Of a stretch of DNA of 64,000 nt, positions 44,485 through 53,143 are shown one piece after another. The position numbers and the translations under genes were made by a program. The notes beneath the pieces are model-generated. The model made no database searches and had not been told where the DNA came from. It was given only the letters and a program-made list of their open reading frames with translations. The DNA comes from Chitinophaga sp. S165 (GTDB lineage: Bacteria > Bacteroidota > Bacteroidia > Chitinophagales > Chitinophagaceae), in NCBI RefSeq assembly GCF_003182155.1, contig NZ_QGTG01000002.1:1069646-1133645 (forward strand), given 5' to 3'. Within the stretch, counting starts at the first letter, position 1. Each line of letters starts with the position of its first letter.

Positions 44485-47400
44485 ATGGCCAGCAAATATC
44501 AGGAATATAACCAGCTGAATTTACCGCAGATAGAAAAGGATATATTGGCGCACTGGGAACAGATCCAGGCGTTTGAAAAAAGCGTGTCCCTACGCGAAGG
44601 CGCTACTCCTTTCGTATTTTATGAAGGTCCGCCGAGCGCAAATGGTATGCCTGGTATTCACCACGTTATTTCCCGTACCCTTAAAGATCTGGTATGCCGT
44701 TACAAAACGATGAGCGGTTTCCAGGTAAAGCGTAAGGGCGGATGGGACACGCATGGTCTACCTGTGGAATTAGGTGTAGAGAAAACGCTCGGCATTACTA
44801 AAGAAGATATTGGTAAAAAGATCTCCATTGAAGAGTATAATAATACTTGCCGTACAGAAGTATTAAAATATAAAGATAAGTGGGATGACCTGACCCGTAA
44901 AATGGGTTATTGGGTTGATCTCAAATCTCCATACATCACTTTCGACAATACATATATAGAAAGCCTCTGGTGGTGCCTGCAGGAATTATATAAAAAAGGG
45001 CTCTTATATAAAAGCGTAAGTATCCAGCCTTATTCTCCTGCTGCCGGTACGGGACTTAGTTCTCATGAACTGAATCAGCCTGGCTGTTATAAAGATGTAA
45101 AGGATACCACTGTGGTGGCAATGTTCAAAGCACTGGAATCAGATAAATCTGCTTTCCTGTTTGAAACTGCCAGAAAAGCGGATCCTGCGGCAGAGGTATT
45201 CTTCATGGCATGGACGACCACGCCGTGGACCCTGCCATCTAACCTGGGTCTGACAGTAGGCGCCAATATAGAATATGCACTCATACGTACCTTCAATCCT
45301 TACACACATTTACCTGTGTTTGTGGTGATGGCGAAAGACCTGATCGGCAAATATTTTAAGAAGGAAGGTGAAGACGGCGATTTCGCTGCTTATAAACCGG
45401 AAGATAAGATCATTCCATGGCAGATCCTTTCTGTTTGCAGAGGTAGCCAGCTGGAAAACATCCGTTACGAACAGTTGCTGCCATATGTACAACCAGAGGA
45501 AGGCGATCCATTCCGTGTGCTGTTGGGCGATTTCGTAACTACAGAAGATGGTACGGGTATCGTGCATACGGCGCCTGCATTTGGTGCTGATGACAATCGT
45601 GTAGGAAAGAAATATGGCATTGGCATACTGACATTGGTAGATCGTCAGGGTAAATTCCTTGACAGTGTAGGTGAATTTGGCGGCCGTTATGTGAAGGATT
45701 ACAAGAATGATCCGGATTATAAAGATGTGGATGTGGATATTGCGGTGAAACTGAAGAAGGAAAACCGTGCGTTCCGGGTTGAGAAATATGAACATACGTA
45801 TCCGCACTGCTGGCGTACAGATAAACCGGTATTATATTATCCGCTTGATGCCTGGTTTATCAAAACGTCTGCGCTCAAGGATAGAATGGTGGAACTGAAT
45901 AAGACCATCAACTGGAAACCAGCCAGCACAGGTACTGGCCGTTTCGGCAACTGGCTGGAGAATATGGTGGATTGGAATCTCAGCCGTAGCCGTTACTGGG
46001 GCACACCGCTGCCGGTATGGCGTACAGAAGATGGATCTGAAGAGATCTGTGTTGGAGGTATGGAGGAACTTCGCAGTGAACTGGCTAAGTCCTTTGAAGC
46101 AGGTGTTATGACATATGAAGCAGGTACAGCGGGCACTTCCAATGTCCAGGAGTACATCCAATATCTGACGAAAGACCTACATAAGCCATATGTAGATAAT
46201 ATAGTATTGGTGAGCCCTTCTGGTAAGCCAATGAAACGTGAACCGGATCTGATAGACGTATGGTTTGATAGCGGCGCAATGCCATATGCACAGTGGCATT
46301 TCCCATTTGAGAATAAAGAAGAGTTTGCAAAGAGCTTCCCTGCCGATTTCATTGCTGAAGGTGTTGACCAGACACGCGGCTGGTTCTATACCCTGCATGC
46401 CCTGGCCGCAATGCTGTTTGACAGTGTAGCTTATAAGACGGTAGTATCGAATGGCCTTGTACTGGATAAGACCGGTAATAAGATGAGTAAGCGACTGGGT
46501 AATGTTGTGGATCCGTTCGCTACATTGGAACAATTTGGGGCGGACGCAACACGGTGGTACCTTATTACCAACGCGTCTCCGTGGGATAGCATGAAATTTG
46601 ATATTGAAGGAATCCGTGAGGTACAACGTAAATTGTTCTCCACCCTGTACAATACGTATAATTTCTTCGCGATGTATGCCAACCTGGATAAGTTCACGTT
46701 CAGGGAAGCTTATATACCGCTGAAAGATCGTCCGGAGATAGACCGCTGGATCATTTCCCTGCTGAATACGCTGGTAAAAGACGTAACAGGATATTTTAAT
46801 GATTATGAGCCTACCCAGGCGGGCAGGGCCGTACAGGCTTTTGTTGACGAGCATCTGAGTAACTGGTATGTGCGTTTATGCCGTCGCCGCTTCTGGAAGG
46901 GAGAGTACGCGCATGACAAGATCTCTGCTTATCAGACCTTGTATGAGTGTCTCGAAACACTGGCGGGTTTAATGGCCCCGGTGTCACCGTTCTTTGCAGA
47001 TTGGTTATTTGGCAACCTGAATAATGTTAGTAAACGTCATGCGGAAGCTTCGGTCCATCACATGGATTTTCCTGCGGTGGTAGCTACAGCGGTAGATACA
47101 GACCTCGAAGAAAGGATGCAGTTAGCCCAGGACATATCCTCACTGGTATTGTCTCTCAGGAAGAAGGTGAATATCAAAGTAAGGCAGCCGTTACAAAAGA
47201 TATTAATACCTGTTCAGAACGCTCACATAAAAGAGCAGATAGAAAAGATAGAAGACCTGATAAAAAGTGAGGTGAATGTGAAAGGTATTGACTATCTTAC
47301 GGAAACGGAAGGTTTCATCAAGAAAAAGATCAAGCCGAATTACAAGTCCCTGGGTGGAAAAATGGGGGCAAAGATGAAAGCCGTAGCTGCAGCCATCAGT

Positions 47401-47844
47401 GCATTCTCAGCAGCGGACATTGCATCACTGGAGCGTAATGGAGAATTTATCCTTCAGGTTGAAGATGAACAACTACCTATACAGTTATCTGACGTAGAGA
47501 TCATCTCAGAAGATATTCCCGGTTGGACAGTAGCGAATAAGGGCGCCCTTACGGTAGCGCTCGATATTACTATTACACCAGAGCTCCTGGACGAGGGTAA
47601 TGCCCGTGAATTGGTGAACCGTATACAAAAAATCAGAAAGGATAGCGACTTTGAACTGACCGATAGGATACAGGTAAAAGTGGCAGTAATGGATAGCCTG
47701 AAATCAGCGATTATTAACTATAATGACTATATTTGCACGGAAATTTTGGCAGATAGTCTGGAGTTAGTGCCGGATTTACAGGAAGGTATTGAAATTGAAG
47801 TAAATGATTTGACATTCAACGTATTAGTTAACAAAAAAAGCTAA
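44485..47844 (+). CDS. ileS: Isoleucyl-tRNA synthetase
   Basis: A 1119-aa class I synthetase. The HIGH-equivalent is in PPSANGMPGIHHVISR (GIHH at 57-60) and KMSKR is at 666-670. The editing domain (CP1) carries AWTTTPWTLPSNLGL and TEDGTGIVHTAPAFGADD. The length and the C-terminal tail without the bacterial zinc finger place it in the long, eukaryote-like branch found in Bacteroidota. It charges tRNA-Ile and edits valine. Only 4 bp separate it from the DksA-like gene, which must share its transcript. Confidence 0.98.
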   Translation: MASKYQEYNQLNLPQIEKDILAHWEQIQAFEKSVSLREGATPFVFYEGPPSANGMPGIHHVISRTLKDLVCRYKTMSGFQVKRKGGWDTHGLPVELGVEKTLGITKEDIGKKISIEEYNNTCRTEVLKYKDKWDDLTRKMGYWVDLKSPYITFDNTYIESLWWCLQELYKKGLLYKSVSIQPYSPAAGTGLSSHELNQPGCYKDVKDTTVVAMFKALESDKSAFLFETARKADPAAEVFFMAWTTTPWTLPSNLGLTVGANIEYALIRTFNPYTHLPVFVVMAKDLIGKYFKKEGEDGDFAAYKPEDKIIPWQILSVCRGSQLENIRYEQLLPYVQPEEGDPFRVLLGDFVTTEDGTGIVHTAPAFGADDNRVGKKYGIGILTLVDRQGKFLDSVGEFGGRYVKDYKNDPDYKDVDVDIAVKLKKENRAFRVEKYEHTYPHCWRTDKPVLYYPLDAWFIKTSALKDRMVELNKTINWKPASTGTGRFGNWLENMVDWNLSRSRYWGTPLPVWRTEDGSEEICVGGMEELRSELAKSFEAGVMTYEAGTAGTSNVQEYIQYLTKDLHKPYVDNIVLVSPSGKPMKREPDLIDVWFDSGAMPYAQWHFPFENKEEFAKSFPADFIAEGVDQTRGWFYTLHALAAMLFDSVAYKTVVSNGLVLDKTGNKMSKRLGNVVDPFATLEQFGADATRWYLITNASPWDSMKFDIEGIREVQRKLFSTLYNTYNFFAMYANLDKFTFREAYIPLKDRPEIDRWIISLLNTLVKDVTGYFNDYEPTQAGRAVQAFVDEHLSNWYVRLCRRRFWKGEYAHDKISAYQTLYECLETLAGLMAPVSPFFADWLFGNLNNVSKRHAEASVHHMDFPAVVATAVDTDLEERMQLAQDISSLVLSLRKKVNIKVRQPLQKILIPVQNAHIKEQIEKIEDLIKSEVNVKGIDYLTETEGFIKKKIKPNYKSLGGKMGAKMKAVAAAISAFSAADIASLERNGEFILQVEDEQLPIQLSDVEIISEDIPGWTVANKGALTVALDITITPELLDEGNARELVNRIQKIRKDSDFELTDRIQVKVAVMDSLKSAIINYNDYICTEILADSLELVPDLQEGIEIEVNDLTFNVLVNKKS

Positions 47845-47848
47845 TCCC

Positions 47849-48895
47849 ATGGCAACAAGCAAGAAAGTTGCTAGTAAGAAGACCCAAAAGGCAGCGGCTA
47901 CACCGGCGAAGAAAGCTCCGGTAAAGCAGGCTACACCGGCGAAGAAAGCTGCAGCAGCCAAGCCTGCCGCAAAGAAGGCAGCGGCTCCGGCCAAACCGGC
48001 AGCTAAAACTTCTACGCCTAAAGTTGCTACCAAACAGGTCAAACCAACTACAACTCAAAAAGTTGTTGCCAAAAAATCAGCAGTTTCCCAGACGGCTTCG
48101 TCCAGTAAATCTGTAGTAAAGAAAGCACCGATAGCAGCTCCGGCGGTGCCACAATCCGTAAAGAAAGCAGCAGCTTCTGCTAAGCCTGCAGCTTCCGCGA
48201 AAGTGCCTGATACAAAGAAAGTGGTGACGCCGAGCGTTACTGCAGATAAAGAAAAACTAATTTCCAAGCCAGAAGAAAAAGTAGTAATAATGCCAGTAAA
48301 GAATAATAAAGAAGATAAAGAAAAAGTTGTTGCAAAGGATGCTGTTAAAAAAACAGCAGACAAGGTGCAAAAAACTGAAAAGGCAGCTCCGGCGAAAGCC
48401 GAAAAGCCTGCTGAACGTGCTGATAAGACTGAAAAAAAAGGCACCAAAGCAACTACATTGGTTACCTACCAGCCAGAGTTCACTAAATCTGTTCTCGACC
48501 AGCCGGAACAACCAGCAGGTCCTGTTTATCGTTACAGTGATGCTGATCTGCAGGAATTTAAAGACCTTATCCTGAAAAAGCTGGAAGCAGCGAAAAAGGA
48601 ACTGGTTTACCTGCAGGGGCTGATCACCCGTAAAGACGAAGCGGGTACCGATGATACTGAAAACAAATATATGAGCATGGAAGATGGCAGCGGCTCCCAG
48701 GAAAGGGAACAGCTGAACCAGATGGCCAGCCGTCAGATCCAGTTCATCGATCACCTGGAGAAAGCCTTAGTGCGTATCGAAAACAAAACATACGGTATCT
48801 GCCGTGTTACCGGTAAGCTTATCGATAAAGCCCGTCTGCGTGCAGTACCACACGCTACGTTGAGTATCGAAGCGAAACTGGCGAAAAGCAAGTAA
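47849..48895 (+). CDS. DksA/TraR-family protein with a long histone-H1-like basic tail
   Basis: A 348-aa protein in two parts. Residues 1 to about 215 are low-complexity and rich in Lys, Ala and Pro (KKAAAAKPAAKKAAAPAKPA), like histone H1 C-terminal tails; a 21-bp DNA repeat (47897-47917 and 47930-47950) shows expansion. From about 225 follow the coiled-coil hairpin (YSDADLQEFKDLILKKLEAA) and the DksA/TraR C-terminal block YGICRVTGKLIDKARLRAVP. That block keeps only one of the four zinc-ligand cysteines, as in other Bacteroidota homologues. DksA proteins enter the RNA polymerase secondary channel; the tail may bind DNA or RNA. It starts 4 bp after ileS. Confidence 0.88.
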   Translation: MATSKKVASKKTQKAAATPAKKAPVKQATPAKKAAAAKPAAKKAAAPAKPAAKTSTPKVATKQVKPTTTQKVVAKKSAVSQTASSSKSVVKKAPIAAPAVPQSVKKAAASAKPAASAKVPDTKKVVTPSVTADKEKLISKPEEKVVIMPVKNNKEDKEKVVAKDAVKKTADKVQKTEKAAPAKAEKPAERADKTEKKGTKATTLVTYQPEFTKSVLDQPEQPAGPVYRYSDADLQEFKDLILKKLEAAKKELVYLQGLITRKDEAGTDDTENKYMSMEDGSGSQEREQLNQMASRQIQFIDHLEKALVRIENKTYGICRVTGKLIDKARLRAVPHATLSIEAKLAKSK

Positions 48896-48934
48896 GTATT
48901 AAGTAGCCGGCAATCCCGGTTCAATCATATTAAA

Positions 48935-49011
48935 GATCCTGATCTGAAATCCGTTAAGCACATTCATGGCACTGCCTGTGTTGAAACGGAGAATAGATCA
49001 GGATTTTTTTA
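48935..49011 (+). terminator. Terminator of the ileS-dksA operon
   Basis: ATCCTGATCT (48936-48945) pairs perfectly with AGATCAGGAT (48995-49004); inside, CCGTT (48951-48955) pairs with AACGG (48985-48989) and CACA with TGTG. Seven T residues follow. The stem is longer than needed for termination. Confidence 0.85.
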
Positions 49012-49043
49012 TGATATGTAGGAGACGTGTGGTTATAGGATTA

Positions 49044-49078
49044 TAAAAAAGCGTCCCTCCTGTCAACAGAAGGAACGC
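49044..49078 (-). terminator. Terminator of the 49115 gene
   Basis: A 13-bp stem with two mismatches (49051-49063 with 49066-49078) is followed on the minus strand by TTTTTTAT. Confidence 0.7.
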
Positions 49079-49114
49079 CAGTGTAAATAAACAGGGGCTT
49101 CAAGGAGACTATCT

Positions 49115-50647
49115 TTATGAGACCTCTTGTTTTTTGCTTTTTCTGATCTGCCGGGCCGCCAGGTAGATCAACCCTGCGGACGCTAGTCCGATAAGGCTGC
49201 CTACACCTATCCGTCTTGCCTGTTTTTTGCTGATCGCCGGTAAGCGGAGCTTAAACTTCTCAGGACTGGCCTGGGCTATCTGCAACAACGGTTCCATCCA
49301 TGGGCCGGGAATAATTTTATCGGCAACTTTTTCTATGTCGGGGCTGACTGCGTCGAATGCGACGCCTACTCCTGCTTCGTCAAGTAGTTGAATGCCATCA
49401 GAACCGCTGCCTACGTAAATAATGTTCTGTGACGTGACGTGGTATTTGTCTGCAATATAAGTCAATATATTGCTCTTACAATAAACTGCCGGCTGTGAAG
49501 GTATGTTTTTATCCGGACACAGAAAATATTCAGGGATCGTTACTTCGCCTGTAGCCACACTATTATATAGGTGCAGCTTGTTGGCAAAGGCAAAATCCAT
49601 CCCCAGCTGATTTTTTATGTGCCGGGCAACAAATTCAAATCCATCCGTAATGATACCGCAGGTGTAACCCCGCTTCTTCAGCTCCCTTACCACACTTTTG
49701 ATATCAGGCACGAGGGGAATGGCATCGGCTACTTCCAGTAACTCCGCCAGATTCCTGCCCTGGAACAGATTGGCCGTATGTTCCAGTATAGTTGCCGGGT
49801 CGGTGAAATGTTCCCTGATCTGTTGCAGGGAATGGCCGAAACCGAATTCTGTAGCGGCCGTCATCAGATAGTCTTCCCGGAAGATAGCCTCATCCAGGTT
49901 GAAAATGACCATTTTATGCAGTTTATCAATAGATTCCAGGATGGAATATTCCATCTGTTCCCTGATGATGTTGATCTTGCCTAGTGTTTCAAGATTCTCC
50001 TGCGGAATATTCTCCGCTTTCCGTAGAATGGTCCGGGATACTTCCCTTGACATCTTGCTAAGCTGTTCCCAGGTCTGCATGGCGTTTTCCACTCTGCCGA
50101 TATTGGCTTCGGTGATACGGGCGCCCATCACATGCATGTCTATCAGCAGCCCAATATCCACGCCGTAGTCATTTTCAAAGCGTACCTGCGACAATAGCGT
50201 CTTCCTTGCCGCGATCATACCACTGAGCGGTTGATTGAAGCTGGCTAATTCAGGAAAAAGGATACTCAGTAAGGGTTTGGCCACCAGCTGGGTAACCCGG
50301 CCTGCCTGGCGTTCGAAATAAGATTTTACAAAGTCTGCTTTTCCTTCTATTATAGGGTCTGTCAATAACTCCACAATATTTTCAGGATAGGTAAGGATGT
50401 CGCCATCTACATACATCACAATATCATTTTTCGCAGCCATCATACCTTCCCGCATGGATATGCCTTTGCCTCGCTGGCTACTCGTAATGACCCGCACTTT
50501 CTCTTTCAGGGCTTCCTCCACAGAATTATCATTGGAATTATCATCTACTACGATGATCTCTATCTTTCTTGTTGTTTTTTTGATGGTTTTAATCACCTGA
50601 CGCAATGTAGCCCCCTCGTTCAGAACCGGAATAATAATGGAAATCAT
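49115..50647 (-). CDS. Glycosyltransferase (GpgS/GT81-like) fused to a degenerate HAD domain and a C-terminal membrane helix
   Basis: A 510-aa fusion. Residues 1 to about 230 are a GT-A glycosyltransferase: IIIPVLNEGATL, VVDDNSND (33-40), the metal-binding DGD (81-83), and PLSGMIAARK with YGVDIGLLID (161-170), which recall glucosyl-3-phosphoglycerate synthases. Residues 245-445 are HAD-like, but motif I reads FNLDEAI, with Asn250 where the nucleophile Asp should be, and motif IV reads GSGSDG (413-418) instead of GDGxND. Motif II keeps IITDG (333-336) and Lys391 is present. A membrane helix follows near 482-498. Family members with an active HAD make and dephosphorylate glycosyl-phosphoglycerates; this one may only transfer, or only regulate. 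Confidence 0.85.
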   Translation of the reverse strand: MISIIIPVLNEGATLRQVIKTIKKTTRKIEIIVVDDNSNDNSVEEALKEKVRVITSSQRGKGISMREGMMAAKNDIVMYVDGDILTYPENIVELLTDPIIEGKADFVKSYFERQAGRVTQLVAKPLLSILFPELASFNQPLSGMIAARKTLLSQVRFENDYGVDIGLLIDMHVMGARITEANIGRVENAMQTWEQLSKMSREVSRTILRKAENIPQENLETLGKINIIREQMEYSILESIDKLHKMVIFNLDEAIFREDYLMTAATEFGFGHSLQQIREHFTDPATILEHTANLFQGRNLAELLEVADAIPLVPDIKSVVRELKKRGYTCGIITDGFEFVARHIKNQLGMDFAFANKLHLYNSVATGEVTIPEYFLCPDKNIPSQPAVYCKSNILTYIADKYHVTSQNIIYVGSGSDGIQLLDEAGVGVAFDAVSPDIEKVADKIIPGPWMEPLLQIAQASPEKFKLRLPAISKKQARRIGVGSLIGLASAGLIYLAARQIRKSKKQEVS

Positions 50648-50689
50648 AGGCGAACGCTTGTTTTAAGTGAAATAATCAGCCTGCCGTAA

Positions 50690-50736
50690 AATAAGAACGA
50701 CCCACAGGCCATATCTGACATAGGGCCTATGGGTCG
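50690..50736 (-). terminator. Terminator of the ABC exporter gene
   Basis: CGACCCACAGGCC (50698-50710) pairs with GGCCTATGGGTCG (50724-50736) with one mismatch; TTCTTATTTT follows on the minus strand. Confidence 0.78.
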
Positions 50737-50779
50737 CAAAAATGGGGCCATAGCAGGGGCTGCTATGTTTATATTAATG

Positions 50780-52612
50780 CTATTTAAATTCCTGCATCTC
50801 TACCAGTTTCCTGTAAATGCCGTCATTAGCGATCAATTCATCGTGTGTACCACGTTCCTTGATCTCGCCTTTATCAAGCACCACGATTTCATCCGCATGC
50901 TGGATAGTGGAAAGACGGTGTGCAATTACGACAGTGGTGCGATTTTCCATCAGTTTGTCTAAAGCGTCCTGTACCAGTTTCTCCGATTCAGTGTCCAAAG
51001 CGGAAGTCGCTTCGTCGAGTATCAGGATAGGAGGATTTTTGAAGATGGCGCGTGCGATGGTCAGACGCTGGCGCTGACCGCCACTCAGTTTCATACCGCG
51101 GTCGCCGATAGATGTCTCATAACCGTTTTCCAGCTGCACAATGAATTCATGTGCATTGGCGATTTTGGCAGCATTGATCACGGCCTCCTTGTCGGGATTC
51201 GGATGTCCGAATGCGATGTTGTTCAAAACAGTGTCGTTAAAAAGGATGGCCTCCTGGGACACCATACCTGTCAATGCCCGCAGGTCGTGCATTTTCACAT
51301 CACGGATGTCCTGGCCGTCAATCCGGATACTTCCGGACGTAACGTCATAGAAACGGGGTATCAGGTCGGCCATAGTGGATTTACCAGCGCCGCTTTTACC
51401 TACCAGCGCCACCATGCGGCCTTTTGCTATTTTAAGTTGTACGTTTTTCAGTACCGGGTTTTCATTATAGGCGAAGCTCACATTGTTAAACTCGATGTCA
51501 TGGTCAAAAGCAGGTAATGATTTGGCATCTGGTTTATCAACGATCGTGTTGGCCTGGTCCATGATACGCAACACTCTTTCTCCGGCAGATATCCCTCTTG
51601 GTAAAGCGGTGAATGCAGTACCTATAGACTTGGCAGGGGCCAGGATCTGGAAATAAAAGCCCAGGTATGCAATGAAGGCGCCTCCGGTCAGTGAGCTATC
51701 ACCTGACAGGATTAGCCGGCCACCGTACAGCATGATGACGATCACCACCAATACGCCTAGTATTTCAGAAACGGGAGAAGCCATTTCACGCTGGTCCTGC
51801 ATGGCTTTGAAGGTGCTGGCATAACTAAGGTTATCCTGCTGGAATTTATTCTTAACAAACGGTTCAGCATTAAATGCCTTGATGATACGCACACCAGACA
51901 AGGTTTCTTCGGTGATATTCAACAGCTTACCTAATAAGGTCTGGCTTGTATTAGACTGTCTTTTCAGCTTTTTAGAAACTGAGCTGAGCACCAATCCGGA
52001 GATAGGAAAGAATAATAAGGTGAAAAAGGTCAGTTCTTTTGATAAAGTAAATAGTGCAATGAATGTAGATATGATCACCAGCGGATCACGGAGGATCGTT
52101 TGCATGGCAGTGGTCACAGAGTTCTCCACTTCTACCACGTCGCCACTGAGTACCGACAAGAGGTCTCCTTTGCGTTCGTTATGGAAGAATCCCAGGGATT
52201 GGGTCGCATACTGGTGGAATACCTTGTCCCTCATCTTGCGCAGCATGTTCACGCGCATACGTGTGAGGACCTTCTGGCTCAGGTAGCCAAAGAGGTTTTT
52301 CAGCAGGATACTCACAAAGATGACTACACATATGTAAATAAGTACAGGGAATTTATCACCGTTATATCGCTGGAGAAGCGATGTCAGGTAATAGTTGAAA
52401 ACATCTTTGAAATACGCTATTGATAATGAAAATGTGGGCAGGTGTGTCACGATTTCCTGTTCACCGGTGCCAAACAGCGCATTCATTAGCGGGATGATCA
52501 GTGTAAAGTTCATCAATCCGAAAAGGGTGTAAAGCAACACATACACGACATATTCCGGCACATAGTGGTGATAGGGCTTTGACAAACTCAGCAACCTGAA
52601 AAAAGTCTTCAT
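50780..52612 (-). CDS. MsbA-like ABC exporter (fused permease and ATPase)
   Basis: A 610-aa half-transporter. Six membrane helices occupy about residues 15-330; the nucleotide-binding domain has Walker A VALVGKSGAGKST, signature LSGGQRQR, Walker B ILILDEATSALD and the H-loop VIAHRLST. The intracellular loop TRMRVNMLRKMRDKVFHQYA is typical of lipid/multidrug exporters of the MsbA type. It probably flips lipid A or other lipids across the inner membrane; drug export is an alternative. The gene lies upstream of the glycosyltransferase-HAD gene, but a terminator between them argues for separate transcripts. Confidence 0.93.
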   Translation of the reverse strand: MKTFFRLLSLSKPYHHYVPEYVVYVLLYTLFGLMNFTLIIPLMNALFGTGEQEIVTHLPTFSLSIAYFKDVFNYYLTSLLQRYNGDKFPVLIYICVVIFVSILLKNLFGYLSQKVLTRMRVNMLRKMRDKVFHQYATQSLGFFHNERKGDLLSVLSGDVVEVENSVTTAMQTILRDPLVIISTFIALFTLSKELTFFTLLFFPISGLVLSSVSKKLKRQSNTSQTLLGKLLNITEETLSGVRIIKAFNAEPFVKNKFQQDNLSYASTFKAMQDQREMASPVSEILGVLVVIVIMLYGGRLILSGDSSLTGGAFIAYLGFYFQILAPAKSIGTAFTALPRGISAGERVLRIMDQANTIVDKPDAKSLPAFDHDIEFNNVSFAYNENPVLKNVQLKIAKGRMVALVGKSGAGKSTMADLIPRFYDVTSGSIRIDGQDIRDVKMHDLRALTGMVSQEAILFNDTVLNNIAFGHPNPDKEAVINAAKIANAHEFIVQLENGYETSIGDRGMKLSGGQRQRLTIARAIFKNPPILILDEATSALDTESEKLVQDALDKLMENRTTVVIAHRLSTIQHADEIVVLDKGEIKERGTHDELIANDGIYRKLVEMQEFK

Positions 52613-52692
52613 CTTACGATATTTATCTTGTCTGTTTATCCTTTCCGGAAGCAGGGACTGATTTTATATCTGTCAGCACATGCCCGTTTCCT

Positions 52693-52700
52693 TATCTTTG
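52693..52700 (+). promoter_or_regulatory. rbfA -7 box TATCTTTG
   Basis: Exact TAnnTTTG, 56 bases before the rbfA ATG. Confidence 0.5.
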
Positions 52701-52756
52701 CCGGAGAAGATTGAATTAAGGGTGCAAGTTAATACAATCTCAAATCTTAAAATATT

Positions 52757-53131
52757 ATGCAGGAAAGCAAAAGACAGAAACAAATAGGGCAGCTGTTACA
52801 GAAAGAACTCAGTGAAATTTTTCAGCGTATGGGATTCAACGTGCTGGAAGGGGGAATGATCTCCATTTCTACGGTACGTATGACGCCCGATCTGCTGGAG
52901 GCGAGGGTATACCTGAGTATGTTCCAGATTGCCGATAACCACGCTATGGTAAACAGGATCAAGGAAAGAATGGGTGAGATCAAGAAAGAACTGGGTAACC
53001 GTGTAGGAAAACAATTACGCCGTGTGCCTGAATTGTCCCTGTTCCTCGACGATACGCTGGATTATGTATTCAAGATGGAAGAGCTGTTCAAGAAGATCAA
53101 AGACGACGACGGAGGGAAGGAAAACAATTAA
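52757..53131 (+). CDS. rbfA: Ribosome-binding factor A
   Basis: A 124-aa KH-fold protein at the family length. Blocks SKRQKQIGQLLQKELSEIFQ, MISISTVRMTPDLLEARVYL and LRRVPELSLFLDDTLDYVFK are diagnostic. RbfA binds the 30S precursor, helps mature the 5' end of 16S rRNA and is released by RsgA (encoded at 6976). It is followed after 12 bp by the LolC-like permease gene; the two share the same frame, separated by one TAA stop. Confidence 0.96.
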   Translation: MQESKRQKQIGQLLQKELSEIFQRMGFNVLEGGMISISTVRMTPDLLEARVYLSMFQIADNHAMVNRIKERMGEIKKELGNRVGKQLRRVPELSLFLDDTLDYVFKMEELFKKIKDDDGGKENN

Positions 53132-53143
53132 AATCACATCATT

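Noticed and set aside
47849..48300. Lys/Ala-rich tail as a separate histone-like gene
   Set aside because: The frame is open and continuous with the DksA-like domain, with no internal stop or promoter.
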